Shown: positions 17,010 to 25,933 of the stretch, in pieces
How the letters are laid out: every line of letters begins with the position of its first letter
How positions within the stretch are numbered: position 1 is the first letter of the stretch
NCBI GenBank assembly: GCA_022340775.1
Contig: JAJDNH010000166.1
Location: 1 to 60,532 of the forward strand
From: Acidobacteriota bacterium
GTDB taxonomy: Bacteria; Acidobacteriota; Thermoanaerobaculia; Thermoanaerobaculales; Sulfomarinibacteraceae
DNA length: 60,532 nucleotides
Direction of reading: 5' to 3'
Program-made: the position numbers and the translations under genes
The notes under the pieces: model-generated
Databases searched by the model: none
What the model was told of the DNA's origin: nothing
The model's input: only the letters and a program-made list of their open reading frames with translations

Positions 17010-17843
17010 CTAAGCGGGACCGGGGGCGGGGGTGGTCCCAAAGAGGAAAGTCGCGTCCCCCGTGTCCTCCCGTACCACCGACGCATAGCCGTAGAACACC
17101 GCGTTCGGGTCGGTCGCCACCGTGGTGAACTCGACGACCAGACTGTCTTGCTGCGGGAGGTCCCATAAATCGGCCACCCTGTCGAGCTGAACCAGCTCGT
17201 GGGGGCCGACCGTCACCGTGACCCCGTAGAGCTGCGAGCCGGTGTCGTCCTTGACCTTGATGTGGAGGTGGAGCACGTAATCGGTCACGTTGGCGACGCC
17301 GACGGACAACCGTGTTCCCGCGGCGGTCGAGACCCCGGAGATGAAGCTCTCGTTGCTGAGCCGATCCATCGGGAGACCGGGAAAGGCCTGCCCGAACTCA
17401 CCCGCCGGGTTGCCGGTGTTGTAGACACGGGCCCGAACTTCCACGCTGGCCGATGGTGTCGAGACGATCAGGATCCCCTTGGAGCTGTCGAGGCCGAAGG
17501 TCTCGAGCACGATGTCGGGGAAGTAGTACGAGTTGTAGGAGTCCAGGCTCATGGTCTTGGTCAGCTTGCCCCCGTCCGACGGGTAGTAGGTCAGCTTCAG
17601 GTCCGAGGTGTTCCCGAACGGGTTGGTGATCCAGATGTCGGTCCTCCACTGGGTATCGTTGTAGCCCTTGATGTGGACGATGACCGGCACCACCACCTGG
17701 CTGGAGTCAATCTGGATCGCCGGGGCCGGCGCTGCGACGGCGGCACAGAGAACGGCGGCCGCCGCGAGGACGCGGAATGTCCGCCCGGGCGCTCTGCGCA
17801 TCCCTGGAAAGATCTTCGATGGACTCAGAAGTTGGCGCCGCAT
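17010..17843 (-). CDS. Secreted beta-sandwich protein, tandem paralog B
   Basis: 277 aa. N-terminal Arg/Lys residues and a hydrophobic segment (VLAAAAVLCAAVAAPAPA) form the signal peptide. The mature part opens IQIDSSQVVVPVIVHIKG and lines up with paralog A end to end without large gaps. The two genes lie head to tail, 232 bp apart, so they arose by tandem duplication. GAGGAGG lies ten bases before ATG 17843. The 347-bp region upstream is shared with the divergent gene at 18191 and carries palindromes. The ligand or partner is unknown. Confidence 0.75.
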   Translation of the reverse strand: MRRQLLSPSKIFPGMRRAPGRTFRVLAAAAVLCAAVAAPAPAIQIDSSQVVVPVIVHIKGYNDTQWRTDIWITNPFGNTSDLKLTYYPSDGGKLTKTMSLDSYNSYYFPDIVLETFGLDSSKGILIVSTPSASVEVRARVYNTGNPAGEFGQAFPGLPMDRLSNESFISGVSTAAGTRLSVGVANVTDYVLHLHIKVKDDTGSQLYGVTVTVGPHELVQLDRVADLWDLPQQDSLVVEFTTVATDPNAVFYGYASVVREDTGDATFLFGTTPAPGPA

Positions 17844-17940
17844 GATGAGGACCTCCTCGTGTCTCGCTCGTACACCTCGCCGCGAAATGACGTCCTATCG
17901 TAACACCGGAGGAGTGCCCCGACCATGAGGACCCTAGGCC

Positions 17941-18008
17941 GGACATGTCCCCCTACGACGCTCTTCTCCGGTCACCCATTTGGGTGATGGCGTCTGGCGG
18001 CAGACGCC
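17941..18008. promoter_or_regulatory. Cluster of palindromes in a divergent intergenic region
   Basis: Within the 347-bp gap 17844-18190 there are three perfect dyads: GGACATGTCC (17941-17950), TCACCCATTTGGGTGA (17972-17987), and a hairpin with arms GGCGTCTG and CAGACGCC around GCGG (17989-18008). They could be regulator sites or an RNA leader for either neighbour. An A-rich tract (GAAAAAAC) follows at about 18030. I see no small gene in the gap. Confidence 0.4.
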
Positions 18009-18190
18009 CTACCTTGCTGCAAGTGATCGGGTGAAAAAACGAACAACGTCAACGGCGCGATGCCCAGTGACGAGCGCTCGTGTGGATGACGCCGGTCTTC
18101 CGGCTGTCAGCCCGGAGAATCCCGCCATCCTCACGCACCCGGTCGCGCGCTCATCGTGGGCGGATCGCCGAAGAAAAAGGGGGGCATGTC

Positions 18191-20398
18191 ATGCCGAAGA
18201 CCACCAAGACACTCACCGGAGAGCGACTCAAGGCGATGCAGAAGACGCGCTCGCAGCTGCTGGCGCGCGGCTTCGCCAGCCAGCTCTCCAAGACCAAGGC
18301 GCTGCAGGCCGAGCTCGGATTCTCCGGCATCACGCACTGGGAAGAGCTGGCCTGCGTGGGCTACAACCCACAGCTGTCCCAGCTCGAGGCTGTGGTGCAG
18401 ATCAAGCAGCCGAGCGGCTACTCCGGCGGCCCGTGCACCAACGGCTCGACCGAATACGTTCGCTTCTTCGTCGACTGGGGTGACGGTGACGGGTTCCAGA
18501 ACGTTGGCCTGACCAGCCTCAAGGCCTACGACATCTCCGACACCCCGCCGGGGCCGCAGCACCCGCTCTCACAGATGGTGTTCCTGCAGCTCGACGACGA
18601 CGCACATCGTTTCTGGTGCTCCCAGCCGATCCTGCCCACCGTTCGCGCGGTCCTCGGATGGAACGAGATCCCTTCGCTCGACCCCAACGAGCTGCCGCAC
18701 TACGGCAACGCCATCGACGCCGACATCCAGCTCGAGCCGAGGTCCTGGACCGTCCTGGGCCTGGTCGAAACCGGCCTGATCCAGACCAAGCTGGCACTCG
18801 AGGGGCTGGAGCTCGAGGCCGAGCTGCCGAAGCCGAAGCCCAAGCCGGTTGCGTGGAGCGCCCTCAAGAAGGCGTACGCCAAGGCCGAGGTGCCGGACCA
18901 CCGGCTGGTCTACGAGGCCGTCTACCCGATGGTCAATGCGGAGGCGGTGGCGCCGCTCGCAGCCTTCCAACCGGATCTCGCGTCCATCGCGGAGCTCAAG
19001 ATCGACATCGCCAAGGTGATCGACGTCCTGGCATCCGCGAAAGCCAACACCACCTATGAGGAGGTGATCTGCGCCGGGCTCAACTCCGCCGCCGACACGG
19101 TCGGCGCCGTGATCCACGTTCGCAAGCCGTCCGGCTACAGCGGCACGTTGTGCCAGAACGGCTCCAAGGAGTACGTGGCGTTCTGGGCCGACTGGAACAA
19201 CAACGGCACCTTCGACGAGTACCTCGGGACCGCCGAGGTCGAGGTTCACGACATCGGTACCATCCCGGCCGGCGGCCTCTATTACAGCGTCATGATGCCG
19301 GTCAACCTGGCGGGCCGGATCAAGAAGTGCAACGAGCCGAACATCGTCCGGATCCGCGCGGTCCTGTCGTGGGCCGTCACACCGTCGACCACCGACCCCA
19401 ACGCCCTCAACTACTGGGGCAACCGGATCGACCGGCTGGTCCGGATCCGTCACTCGACGGCACCACAGGGCACCGGCCTGATGGACCTGCTCTACTTCGT
19501 CGGCAACGTACCGGTCGAGAACATCGACCCGACCACCCACCTCGCCAACCCGTCCTCCGGCCTGCTCAACCCCAACAACTGCTCTCAGCCGGCCATGGAC
19601 CGCCCGTTCGGTGGGAGCGTCTCGATCAAGGGCCGGATCTACAACACCGGCCCGGCCGGCAACGTCCACTACCAGGTCCAGTACCGGCCGCACGCCGGCG
19701 GCTCGTGGGCGCCCGTGGCCACATCGGTCACCTTCCGCCTGGCCCATCCTAACCCCTTCGACCCGCTGTACCCCCACGAGATCAAGACGGTGATCAGCCC
19801 TGACGGCTGGTTCCCCTACCTCGAGGACATGACCGTCTCGCCGCCGATCTTCGAGGAGCGAGCGCTGCTCGCCGTGTGGAGCACGGGCTCGCTGGAGGGC
19901 CACTACGACCTCCGCCTCATCTACACGGATGACGACCCCTACGATCCCTCGGCCGTGATCCACGCCTCCGACATCGTGACCATCGTCCTCGACAACACGA
20001 ACTTCACCGTCAACCCGGTTGCGACTAACGCCGTGGACACCGGCTACGCCCTCGACCTCGTGATCGACGGCGGCGACTGCCACAGCTACGCGCAGAACGC
20101 CACCATCCACGGCCACCTGCGGGCCCGCGACAAGCACTTCTGGAGGTGGGTGCTCGAGCTGCAGCCAACGACCCACACCCACGGCCTCCAGGCCTCGCCA
20201 AGGTGCAAGAGCTATGGCTCGCTGTCAGACCAGGGGCCGACCAACGACGCCTGGCAGCTCGCCATCACCCAGGGCACGGCCAAGCTCGACAAGTGCGGGT
20301 ACACGCTCACCCTGTGGGCCTACGACCGCACGATCGTCAACAGCAACGGCGCCATCGTCCACTGGGCCAAGAAGGCGGTGGGCTTCTCGGTCATCTGA
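18191..20398 (+). CDS. Uncharacterised 735-aa protein with duplicated domain
   Basis: No signal peptide is visible. Two repeats, about residues 48-190 and 287-425, share the order W/Y-EE..C.G, KPSGYSG or QPSGYSG, C.NGS.EYV.F..DW, a region with DI, a stretch ending RIRAVLSW or TVRAVLGW, and YWGN or HYGN. Between them lies a Lys-Pro-rich linker (LPKPKPKPVAW). The C-terminal 300 residues are beta-rich with GDCHSYAQNATIHGHL and cysteines. I do not know the family. The conserved Cys pairs and DW turns suggest a binding beta fold. ATG 18191 follows GGGGGGCATGTC. The product may be released by a route not needing a Sec signal, or be cytoplasmic. Confidence 0.7.
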   Translation: MPKTTKTLTGERLKAMQKTRSQLLARGFASQLSKTKALQAELGFSGITHWEELACVGYNPQLSQLEAVVQIKQPSGYSGGPCTNGSTEYVRFFVDWGDGDGFQNVGLTSLKAYDISDTPPGPQHPLSQMVFLQLDDDAHRFWCSQPILPTVRAVLGWNEIPSLDPNELPHYGNAIDADIQLEPRSWTVLGLVETGLIQTKLALEGLELEAELPKPKPKPVAWSALKKAYAKAEVPDHRLVYEAVYPMVNAEAVAPLAAFQPDLASIAELKIDIAKVIDVLASAKANTTYEEVICAGLNSAADTVGAVIHVRKPSGYSGTLCQNGSKEYVAFWADWNNNGTFDEYLGTAEVEVHDIGTIPAGGLYYSVMMPVNLAGRIKKCNEPNIVRIRAVLSWAVTPSTTDPNALNYWGNRIDRLVRIRHSTAPQGTGLMDLLYFVGNVPVENIDPTTHLANPSSGLLNPNNCSQPAMDRPFGGSVSIKGRIYNTGPAGNVHYQVQYRPHAGGSWAPVATSVTFRLAHPNPFDPLYPHEIKTVISPDGWFPYLEDMTVSPPIFEERALLAVWSTGSLEGHYDLRLIYTDDDPYDPSAVIHASDIVTIVLDNTNFTVNPVATNAVDTGYALDLVIDGGDCHSYAQNATIHGHLRARDKHFWRWVLELQPTTHTHGLQASPRCKSYGSLSDQGPTNDAWQLAITQGTAKLDKCGYTLTLWAYDRTIVNSNGAIVHWAKKAVGFSVI

Positions 20399-20413
20399 TC
20401 AACCAGAGCGCGA

Positions 20414-20446
20414 CGGCGGGCCGGCCCGGCCGGCCCGCCGTTTCCC
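20414..20446. terminator. GC-rich terminator hairpin between convergent genes
   Basis: Perfect 11-bp arms CGGCGGGCCGG and CCGGCCCGCCG around a five-base loop, followed by TTTCCC. It sits 16 bp after the stop of the 735-aa gene and 42 bp before the convergent stop at 20488. Good candidate for a factor-independent terminator of the plus-strand gene. Confidence 0.7.
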
Positions 20447-20487
20447 TCCTTTGCCAAGAGCCCTCTGGAACACCTCAAGCTGCCCGC

Positions 20488-21825
20488 TCAGCCTCCCGCG
20501 GGCGGCGCAGTCAGCAGCGCGATCATCGCGCGGGTCGCCTCGCCGGCCGTCCGGAAGTCGCGGCATGTCTCGGCCAGAAGAGCGCGCTCCTCGGCAGCCG
20601 GCACTGCGCGCATGACCTCGTTGATGTGGTAGTCAGGCGCGGTCTCGACGTCATAGGACGGATCCTCGGTAAGGTGGGGGCCGAAGGCCTTGACCACGGC
20701 GGCTGAGAGCGCAGGGGCGTGGGCCGCGGATAGGGCCATCACCGCGCTCGCCATCGCGCTCGGGTCGTCGGCCGGCAGGCCTGGTCCCGAGCTTGACAAG
20801 CACCGGGCGAGATCGGCATACGGCTTCGCATCCTCGACGTAGGACTTCTGCAGGGTGTAGGCTGCAAAGTCCTCGTACAGGAAGTGTCGGTTCTCGACCA
20901 GCTGGGTGGCCCGCGCCTGCATTGCAGCTTTGTGGAAGGACAGGATGTAGCGCAGGTAGTAGCCAACGCCCGCGCCGGGAAACGCTCGCGTGTGGTACGG
21001 CTGGGCAAGATCCTGGACGTAGTGGAGGGCCCAGGCGCCGAACCGCCAGCCCCAGTACGCGTGCCCGGTCCGGAACGCGAAGCGGGCAAGACGGGTGAAC
21101 AGGTCGATGCGCTCGAGCGGCATGCCGTCGGCGAGCTTGGGGACGAAGGTGCGGACGAGCCACGGCTCGTGGACGAACTTCATGTGGAATGCCGCCTGGC
21201 TGGAGACGCCCATCGATTTGCCGTACGGCTCGGTGCCGTAGCCGTACTCGGGGTGGCTCCACAGGTCGCGGTCCATCCCCCAGTCCGGCTCGTCGGAGTA
21301 GGTCCGCAGAATCTCGCCGACGCTCAGCATCGAGCCGGGTGGCGCCGCGACGAAGTCCTTCTGCAGGGGCGGATGCGGCTTCAGGTACGCCGAGACGTCC
21401 TTCAGGGGAAGGACGTGATCCGCCCGCGGCTCGGATGGCAGCAGGCGCAGCACGTAGGGCACCTTGGTCGCAGGGTTGAGGCGCAGAGCGGCCAGGAGCT
21501 CGGCGCGGGTCGGGGTCGCGGGATCGCAGCTCCGACGCACGTGCCGGCCCGGCACCCCGTGGAGGTCGAGCCAGTCGTAATAAGCCGCAATCTCGCCGGC
21601 CAGGCCGGACCCCTCGGCCTCCAGGAAACTCTCGAGGGACTCGACCTCCACCTGCTGCCCAGAAACCGCCTTCTCCGCCGGCGTCTGCAACGCACGGTCG
21701 GTCACCAGGTCGTGGCACTCCCATGCGCCGGCAGGGCTCGGCCAGAGAAGAGCCAGGGCAAGCGCCAAGCCGGTCGCACCCGCACCTGCAGCCAACCTGA
21801 AGGCGGAACAGAGCCCCCTTCTCAC
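20488..21825 (-). CDS. Secreted zinc phospholipase C / S1-P1 nuclease-like enzyme
   Basis: 445 aa with a GTG start. The signal peptide (GLALALALLWPSPAGA) ends just before WECHDLVTDRAL, so the mature protein would start with Trp, as in zinc phospholipases, where the N-terminal Trp is a metal ligand. ALHYVQDLAQPYHTRA has the H-x3-D-x5-H spacing of the family's zinc sites. Other His/Asp ligands are plausible but not all assigned. The family cleaves phospholipids or nucleic acids outside the cell. No in-frame ATG exists near the signal peptide, and upstream codons would run into a repeat, so GTG 21825 is the likely start although its RBS is weak. Confidence 0.7.
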   Translation of the reverse strand: MRRGLCSAFRLAAGAGATGLALALALLWPSPAGAWECHDLVTDRALQTPAEKAVSGQQVEVESLESFLEAEGSGLAGEIAAYYDWLDLHGVPGRHVRRSCDPATPTRAELLAALRLNPATKVPYVLRLLPSEPRADHVLPLKDVSAYLKPHPPLQKDFVAAPPGSMLSVGEILRTYSDEPDWGMDRDLWSHPEYGYGTEPYGKSMGVSSQAAFHMKFVHEPWLVRTFVPKLADGMPLERIDLFTRLARFAFRTGHAYWGWRFGAWALHYVQDLAQPYHTRAFPGAGVGYYLRYILSFHKAAMQARATQLVENRHFLYEDFAAYTLQKSYVEDAKPYADLARCLSSSGPGLPADDPSAMASAVMALSAAHAPALSAAVVKAFGPHLTEDPSYDVETAPDYHINEVMRAVPAAEERALLAETCRDFRTAGEATRAMIALLTAPPAGG

Positions 21826-21851
21826 GCCGCGAGCGTAGCACTCTAAACCCC

Positions 21852-21918
21852 GGCCCGGATCACCCGCCCGCGATCTGCCGGCCAATCTCGCTGCGATCGC
21901 TCTTGTATCATCCAGGCT
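21852..21918 (-). repeat. MITE-like element, 67-bp deletion derivative
   Basis: Carries both ends of the family (GGCCCGGATCACCCGCC at left; TATCATCCAGGCT at right) and the CTCGCTGCGATCGCTC core next to the right end, but lacks the central part with the hairpin. It lies 26 bp upstream of the phospholipase-like start and 82 bp upstream of the nitrilase start, inside a divergent intergenic region. Confidence 0.65.
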
Positions 21919-22000
21919 AAGAGTGGGTTGGGAATCAACCCGGGTGCCCGCGCCTTGGAAGCTGAGGAAACCATCCCAGGCCGCGAGCAAGGAGCGCGTC

Positions 22001-22945
22001 ATGCCGAAGATCGCCGTCGTCCAGCACCCCCCGATTCTGCTGAACCGAGCTGCCACCCTCGAACGAGCCGTTGGGCTCGCCGAGGAAGCAGCCACCGCCG
22101 GCGCCGAGCTGATCGTCTTCCCCGAGACGTTCGTCCCCGGCTACCCGACCTGGATGTGGCGCCTGCGCCCCGGCAGCGACATCAGGCTGACCGAGCAGAT
22201 CCACGCTCGGTTGGTCGCTAACGCGGTTGACCTTTCCGCGGACGATCTCGCGCCGCTGCGAGCTGCCGCCAGGAAGCACGGGGTTCACGTCCTGTGCGGG
22301 ATCGACGAGCGCGACGACCGGCTGAGCCGTTCGACGCTCTACAACACCTACGTCACGATCGGACCCGACGGGGAGGTCCGCAACCGGCACCGGAAGCTGA
22401 TGCCCACCAACCCCGAGCGGATGGTGTGGGGCTTCGGCGATGCGTCCGGGCTGCGCGTGCTCGACAGTCCGTGCGGCCGGCTCGGCGCCCTCATCTGCTG
22501 GGAGAACTACATGCCGCTGGCGCGCTACGCGCTGTACGCCCAGGGCGTCGAGCTGTACGTGGCGCCGACGTGGGACTGCGGCGACGGCTGGATCGGCAGC
22601 ATGCAGCACATCGCCCGGGAGGGCCGGTGCTGGGTCGTCGGCTCCGGCACGTCACTGCAGGGATCCGACATACCCGCCGACTTTCCGGGGCGCGACCAGC
22701 TGTACACGGACGAAGACGAGTGGATCAACCAGGGCGACTCGGTGGTTGTCGAGCCGGGTGGAAAGCTCGCCGCAGGGCCGCTGCGGAAGGAGCACGGCAT
22801 CGTGTACGCCGACGTCGAGCCGGCGCGGGTCGCGGCGGCGCGGCGGAGCCTCGACGTGGCCGGCCACTACTCTCGCCCGGACGTCTTCCAGCTCACGGTG
22901 CGGACCTCGCCGCAGACACCGTTCGCGCTCGACAACGACAGCTGA
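22001..22945 (+). CDS. Nitrilase / carbon-nitrogen hydrolase (branch 1-like)
   Basis: 314 aa with the complete Glu-Lys-Cys triad: Glu42 in FPETF, Lys132 in HRKLMPT and Cys166 in LICWENYMPLARY. The motif around the Cys and the following LYVAPTWD are those of true nitrilases (branch 1), which hydrolyse nitriles to acids. A cyanide or aryl-nitrile substrate is possible but unknown. Length is normal for the family. AAGGAG nine bases before ATG 22001 fixes the start. The next gene starts 107 bp downstream on the same strand but is functionally unrelated. Confidence 0.9.
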   Translation: MPKIAVVQHPPILLNRAATLERAVGLAEEAATAGAELIVFPETFVPGYPTWMWRLRPGSDIRLTEQIHARLVANAVDLSADDLAPLRAAARKHGVHVLCGIDERDDRLSRSTLYNTYVTIGPDGEVRNRHRKLMPTNPERMVWGFGDASGLRVLDSPCGRLGALICWENYMPLARYALYAQGVELYVAPTWDCGDGWIGSMQHIAREGRCWVVGSGTSLQGSDIPADFPGRDQLYTDEDEWINQGDSVVVEPGGKLAAGPLRKEHGIVYADVEPARVAAARRSLDVAGHYSRPDVFQLTVRTSPQTPFALDNDS

Positions 22946-23051
22946 GCAGCCGAGCGGACACGGCCCGCAGCGGGCGCCGACGGGCCGCCTTGGTATCGTT
23001 GGAGCGGGCCACCATGCTGAGACCGCTGCACCGGTTCACGAAAGAGGCCGC

Positions 23052-24362
23052 GTGACGATCGCCCGCAGGATTGCCGACGCTCTGATGCGCGACCGGCGCC
23101 GGCTCGCTGCAGCGCTGATGATCGCAGCCTTCATCCCGATCGGCGTCTATCTCACGCGCCACTCGTCGGGCCAGCCCGCAGTGTCGTGGATGAACATCTA
23201 CGCCCCGCAGGACTTCACCAGCGCCAGCTCCCTGTGGAGGTTCCTCAGGGACCTGGGGGTGCCGATCCCGCCCGTGATCGCTACCGCGGAGATCCTCGAC
23301 GTTCTCCACACCGGCAACGCTACCTTCGTGACCGGCTTCCTCTATCGCGCGGCACTGGTCGGCGTGTACGTCGTTGCCATCCTCCTATCGGGGCCGTCGC
23401 CCCCGCGGATGGCCGCCGCCTTCCTGCTGTCCATTCTCTTTCTTTGGGCAACCACCATCGTGCACCGCGGCAACCCCCAGACCTACGACATCTTCTTTCC
23501 GCTGTTCGTCCTCCTGTTCGTGGCTCTCTTGCTGCTGGGGTCGAAGGCGGAATCGAGGACGAGGACGGCCTGCCTGCTCGTGTCCTCGGGGTTCTTCCTG
23601 TCGATGGCCGAGCTGGCGCGTCCGTTCTTCCTGTTCCTTCTGCCTCTGCCTTTGGCGTATGCGTACTTCTTGCTGCGTCGCAAGGGTCGGCGCTCCCTGC
23701 TCTGGGTGCTGGCTCCGGTTCTTCTGCTTTCCGGTTCCTGGCACGCGTACATCCTGGCCGCGCACGGGCAGGTGACGTGGACCAACCACGGCGGCTTCAA
23801 CCTCTACCACGTGTGGAAGGACGAGCCTGAGTTCCAGGTGCCGAAGCTCGTCAACGAGATCCACGCGGCTCCCCTGGCGCCCGGCAGGTGGGCAAACCTC
23901 AACACGCCCGAGCACACGGAGAACAGCAGGCGCCTGGCGCGGGCCGTTGCCGGCTACGTGCTGCGTCACCCGGTGCGGAGCGCCGTCCACGTGTTGCAGC
24001 GGTTCGGGGAGGTCGTCGTCAACGTACCCACGCGAACCTATGGCTACAACCCACAGGATGCGATCCTCGAGCCGTACCGGCTGCTGGTGCAAATCTGCTT
24101 CGCGCTCTCCCTGTGTGGCGCAGCCCTCATTCTGGGTGGAATGCTGCGAGACCGGAAGAGGATCCCTTCTCTGCTGGGTTCTCCCGATGTACTCCTGGTC
24201 CTGGTGGGCCTCGCGACGCTCACCGTGCTGACGGTCGGCGAGCGCTACGAAGAGGCCCGTTTCCTGGTCACCGTTCTCCCGTTCTGGGCCGCGGTGCCGC
24301 TGCCGAGGCTGCGCTGGATCAGCTCGGGCTCGACCCGTGCCTCTTCATCTCCGAGCTCATGA
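23052..24362 (+). CDS. Multi-span membrane protein, GT-C-like
   Basis: 436 aa with about nine hydrophobic segments (for example LAAALMIAAFIPIGVYL, LVGVYVVAILLSG, LPLPLAYAYFLL) and a large soluble loop (TNHGGFNLYHVWKDEPEFQV...). It resembles dolichyl-phosphate-mannose mannosyltransferase-like proteins in layout, with GERYEEARFLVTVLPFWA near the end recalling the R-F/Y-x-x-P end of such enzymes. GTG 23052 is preceded by GAGG; the longer frame upstream overlaps the nitrilase. The assignment is topological. Similar in plan to the protein at 606 but not an obvious paralog. Confidence 0.6.
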   Translation: MTIARRIADALMRDRRRLAAALMIAAFIPIGVYLTRHSSGQPAVSWMNIYAPQDFTSASSLWRFLRDLGVPIPPVIATAEILDVLHTGNATFVTGFLYRAALVGVYVVAILLSGPSPPRMAAAFLLSILFLWATTIVHRGNPQTYDIFFPLFVLLFVALLLLGSKAESRTRTACLLVSSGFFLSMAELARPFFLFLLPLPLAYAYFLLRRKGRRSLLWVLAPVLLLSGSWHAYILAAHGQVTWTNHGGFNLYHVWKDEPEFQVPKLVNEIHAAPLAPGRWANLNTPEHTENSRRLARAVAGYVLRHPVRSAVHVLQRFGEVVVNVPTRTYGYNPQDAILEPYRLLVQICFALSLCGAALILGGMLRDRKRIPSLLGSPDVLLVLVGLATLTVLTVGERYEEARFLVTVLPFWAAVPLPRLRWISSGSTRASSSPSS

Positions 24363-24449
24363 ACGAGGCGCTCGATGGGGACTCCGGTACGATCGACTCT
24401 CACCGGCTGTTCTCACAAGCCGAGACGTGAGAAGAAAGCGAGACGACTC

Positions 24450-24956
24450 ATGGACGACAGCTCAACCCCCACCTACGACGGTGCCTGCACCTGTGGCGCG
24501 GTGCAATACCGGCTGACGAGCGAGCCGCTCTTCGTCCACTGCTGCCACTGTCGTTGGTGCCAGCGCGAGACCGGGTCAGCGTTCGCGATCAACGCAATGA
24601 TCGAGGCCGACCGCGTGGTCCTACTCGAGGGCGAGGTGGAGGTCGTGCCGACGCCGTCTGCCAGCGGCAAGGGCCAGAAGATCAGTCGCTGCCCGAGCTG
24701 CCGGGTCGCACTGTGGAGCAACTACGCCGGGGCGGGAGACGCAGTCCACTTCGTGCGCGTCGGCACCCTGATCGAGCCCGACCGGCTGCCTCCGGACATC
24801 CACATCTTCACGTCCTCGAAGCAACCGTGGGTTGTTCTCCCGCCTGGCGTCCCGTCCGTCCCCGAGTACTACGACCGCGACCGCTACTGGCCGCAGACCA
24901 GCCTCGAGCGCCGGCAGGCCCTGCTGGACAGGCTCGATCGCCGGTCAACGGGGTGA
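24450..24956 (+). CDS. GFA-family zinc protein
   Basis: 168 aa. Cysteine clusters fit the GFA (glutathione-dependent formaldehyde-activating-like) fold: CTCGAVQY near residue 12-15, CCHCRWCQRETG near 30-40 and CPSC near 79-82. The end is a long GVPSVPEYYDRDRYWP tail, common in this group. Members bind zinc; enzyme activity is shown for few. ATG 24450 has GAAGAAAG and GCGAGA upstream, a moderate RBS. The 3' end overlaps that of the convergent STN gene by 12 bp (24945-24956). Confidence 0.9.
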   Translation: MDDSSTPTYDGACTCGAVQYRLTSEPLFVHCCHCRWCQRETGSAFAINAMIEADRVVLLEGEVEVVPTPSASGKGQKISRCPSCRVALWSNYAGAGDAVHFVRVGTLIEPDRLPPDIHIFTSSKQPWVVLPPGVPSVPEYYDRDRYWPQTSLERRQALLDRLDRRSTG

Positions 24957-25598
24957 GAACGTCAGGACACCGAGCTTCGTCTCGGCCCACGTGCATCCGG
25001 CCTGGCTGCACAGCCGATCCAACACCTCCCGAACCGGCGTCTCCTTGACCGTCAGGCTCACAACGCGGTCGTCGAGCGCCTCGTCGATCAGCACCTTCCG
25101 GTTGGTGATGCCACCAACCGTGCGAAGCACAGAGGTCAGCTTGGCCCCCTCGAGCTTGAGGTCGACTGGCTGGTCGAGTGACGCCGGCTGCTCGTGGTTC
25201 GTCTCCTTACGAGCAGCGGCGTCTTTGGCAGGGCTCACCACCAGCAGATAGTCGTCGCCGTCGCGCCTCCACGTCAGCGAGCACTCCAGGCTCTCGCAGA
25301 TGGCTCGGAGGGTGGTGCGCACCGTGACGTCACGCAGGCAGATCGTCAGCTTGCCCTCGATGCCAGGCTTCACCTTGACGTGCACTACCGGGCCTGCCGG
25401 CGAGCCCTTTCCGGGCGACGCCAGCAGCTTCCCGAAGGTCTCGAACACCTTCTGGGGGACGGCATCGCGGAGCTCGAGTGAGATGCGATGGTCGAGCGCG
25501 GGGATCGGCGGTCCCTCGCCCCCGGCTGCCGCCGGGACCGCTGTTGAGAGCGCGACACCGACTGCAACAGCAGCCACGAAGAGTCTGATCCTGGTCAT
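24945..25598 (-). CDS. Secreted protein with two STN (secretin/TonB short N-terminal) domains
   Basis: 217 aa with a signal peptide (LFVAAVAVGVALSTAVPAAA). It has two STN-like repeats of the type found at the N-terminus of secretins and FecA-type receptors. The first is about residues 35-120 (VHVKVKPGIEGKLTICLRDVTVRTTLRAICESLECSLTW) and the second about 140-215 (VDLKLEGAKLTSVL...VSLTVKETPVREVLDRLCSQAGCTW). There is no barrel or channel part. It is last in an operon with an ECF sigma factor and a small membrane protein, each overlapping by ATGA. This suggests a periplasmic partner of an anti-sigma switch, as STN domains do in FecA signalling; this is inference. Confidence 0.8.
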   Translation of the reverse strand: MTRIRLFVAAVAVGVALSTAVPAAAGGEGPPIPALDHRISLELRDAVPQKVFETFGKLLASPGKGSPAGPVVHVKVKPGIEGKLTICLRDVTVRTTLRAICESLECSLTWRRDGDDYLLVVSPAKDAAARKETNHEQPASLDQPVDLKLEGAKLTSVLRTVGGITNRKVLIDEALDDRVVSLTVKETPVREVLDRLCSQAGCTWAETKLGVLTFSPR

Positions 25599-25933
25599 TG
25601 TGCTTCTCCTCTCATGACGATCATGCGTGTTTGATCGGCGTCGACGCCCGCATCGGGCCCCACGATCCAGGTGGTTCCCGTGGATGAAACGCCGACGACC
25701 AGGCCGTCTACCGAGTACACCTCGGAGGCCCGAGCTGGCGAACCAGGGCGCGGCGACAGGATCGCGAGGGTGAGCAGGCCCGCCACTGCCAACGACCCGA
25801 GCGCGATCGCTCCCACCCTTCGCTGAGGACTGCCGCCTCCCTGCCTCAACGCTCGCTCGGCCACCCGGGCGGCCATCGCGGGCGCCGGTGACAACGCCCG
25901 GCGCAGCACGGTGTCGATCTGTTCCTCGTTCAT
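25595..25933 (-). CDS. Small membrane protein, probable anti-sigma partner
   Basis: 112 aa. A cytoplasmic-looking N-terminus (MNEEQIDTVLRRAL...) is followed by one membrane helix (GAIALGSLAVAGLLTLAIL) and about 45 periplasmic residues. Its ATG overlaps the stop of the sigma gene (ATGA at 25930-25933) and its stop overlaps the next start (25595-25598). Position, size and topology are those of membrane anti-sigma factors, but there is no recognisable zinc-binding HxxxCxxC motif. Role inferred from context. Confidence 0.75.
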   Translation of the reverse strand: MNEEQIDTVLRRALSPAPAMAARVAERALRQGGGSPQRRVGAIALGSLAVAGLLTLAILSPRPGSPARASEVYSVDGLVVGVSSTGTTWIVGPDAGVDADQTRMIVMRGEAQ

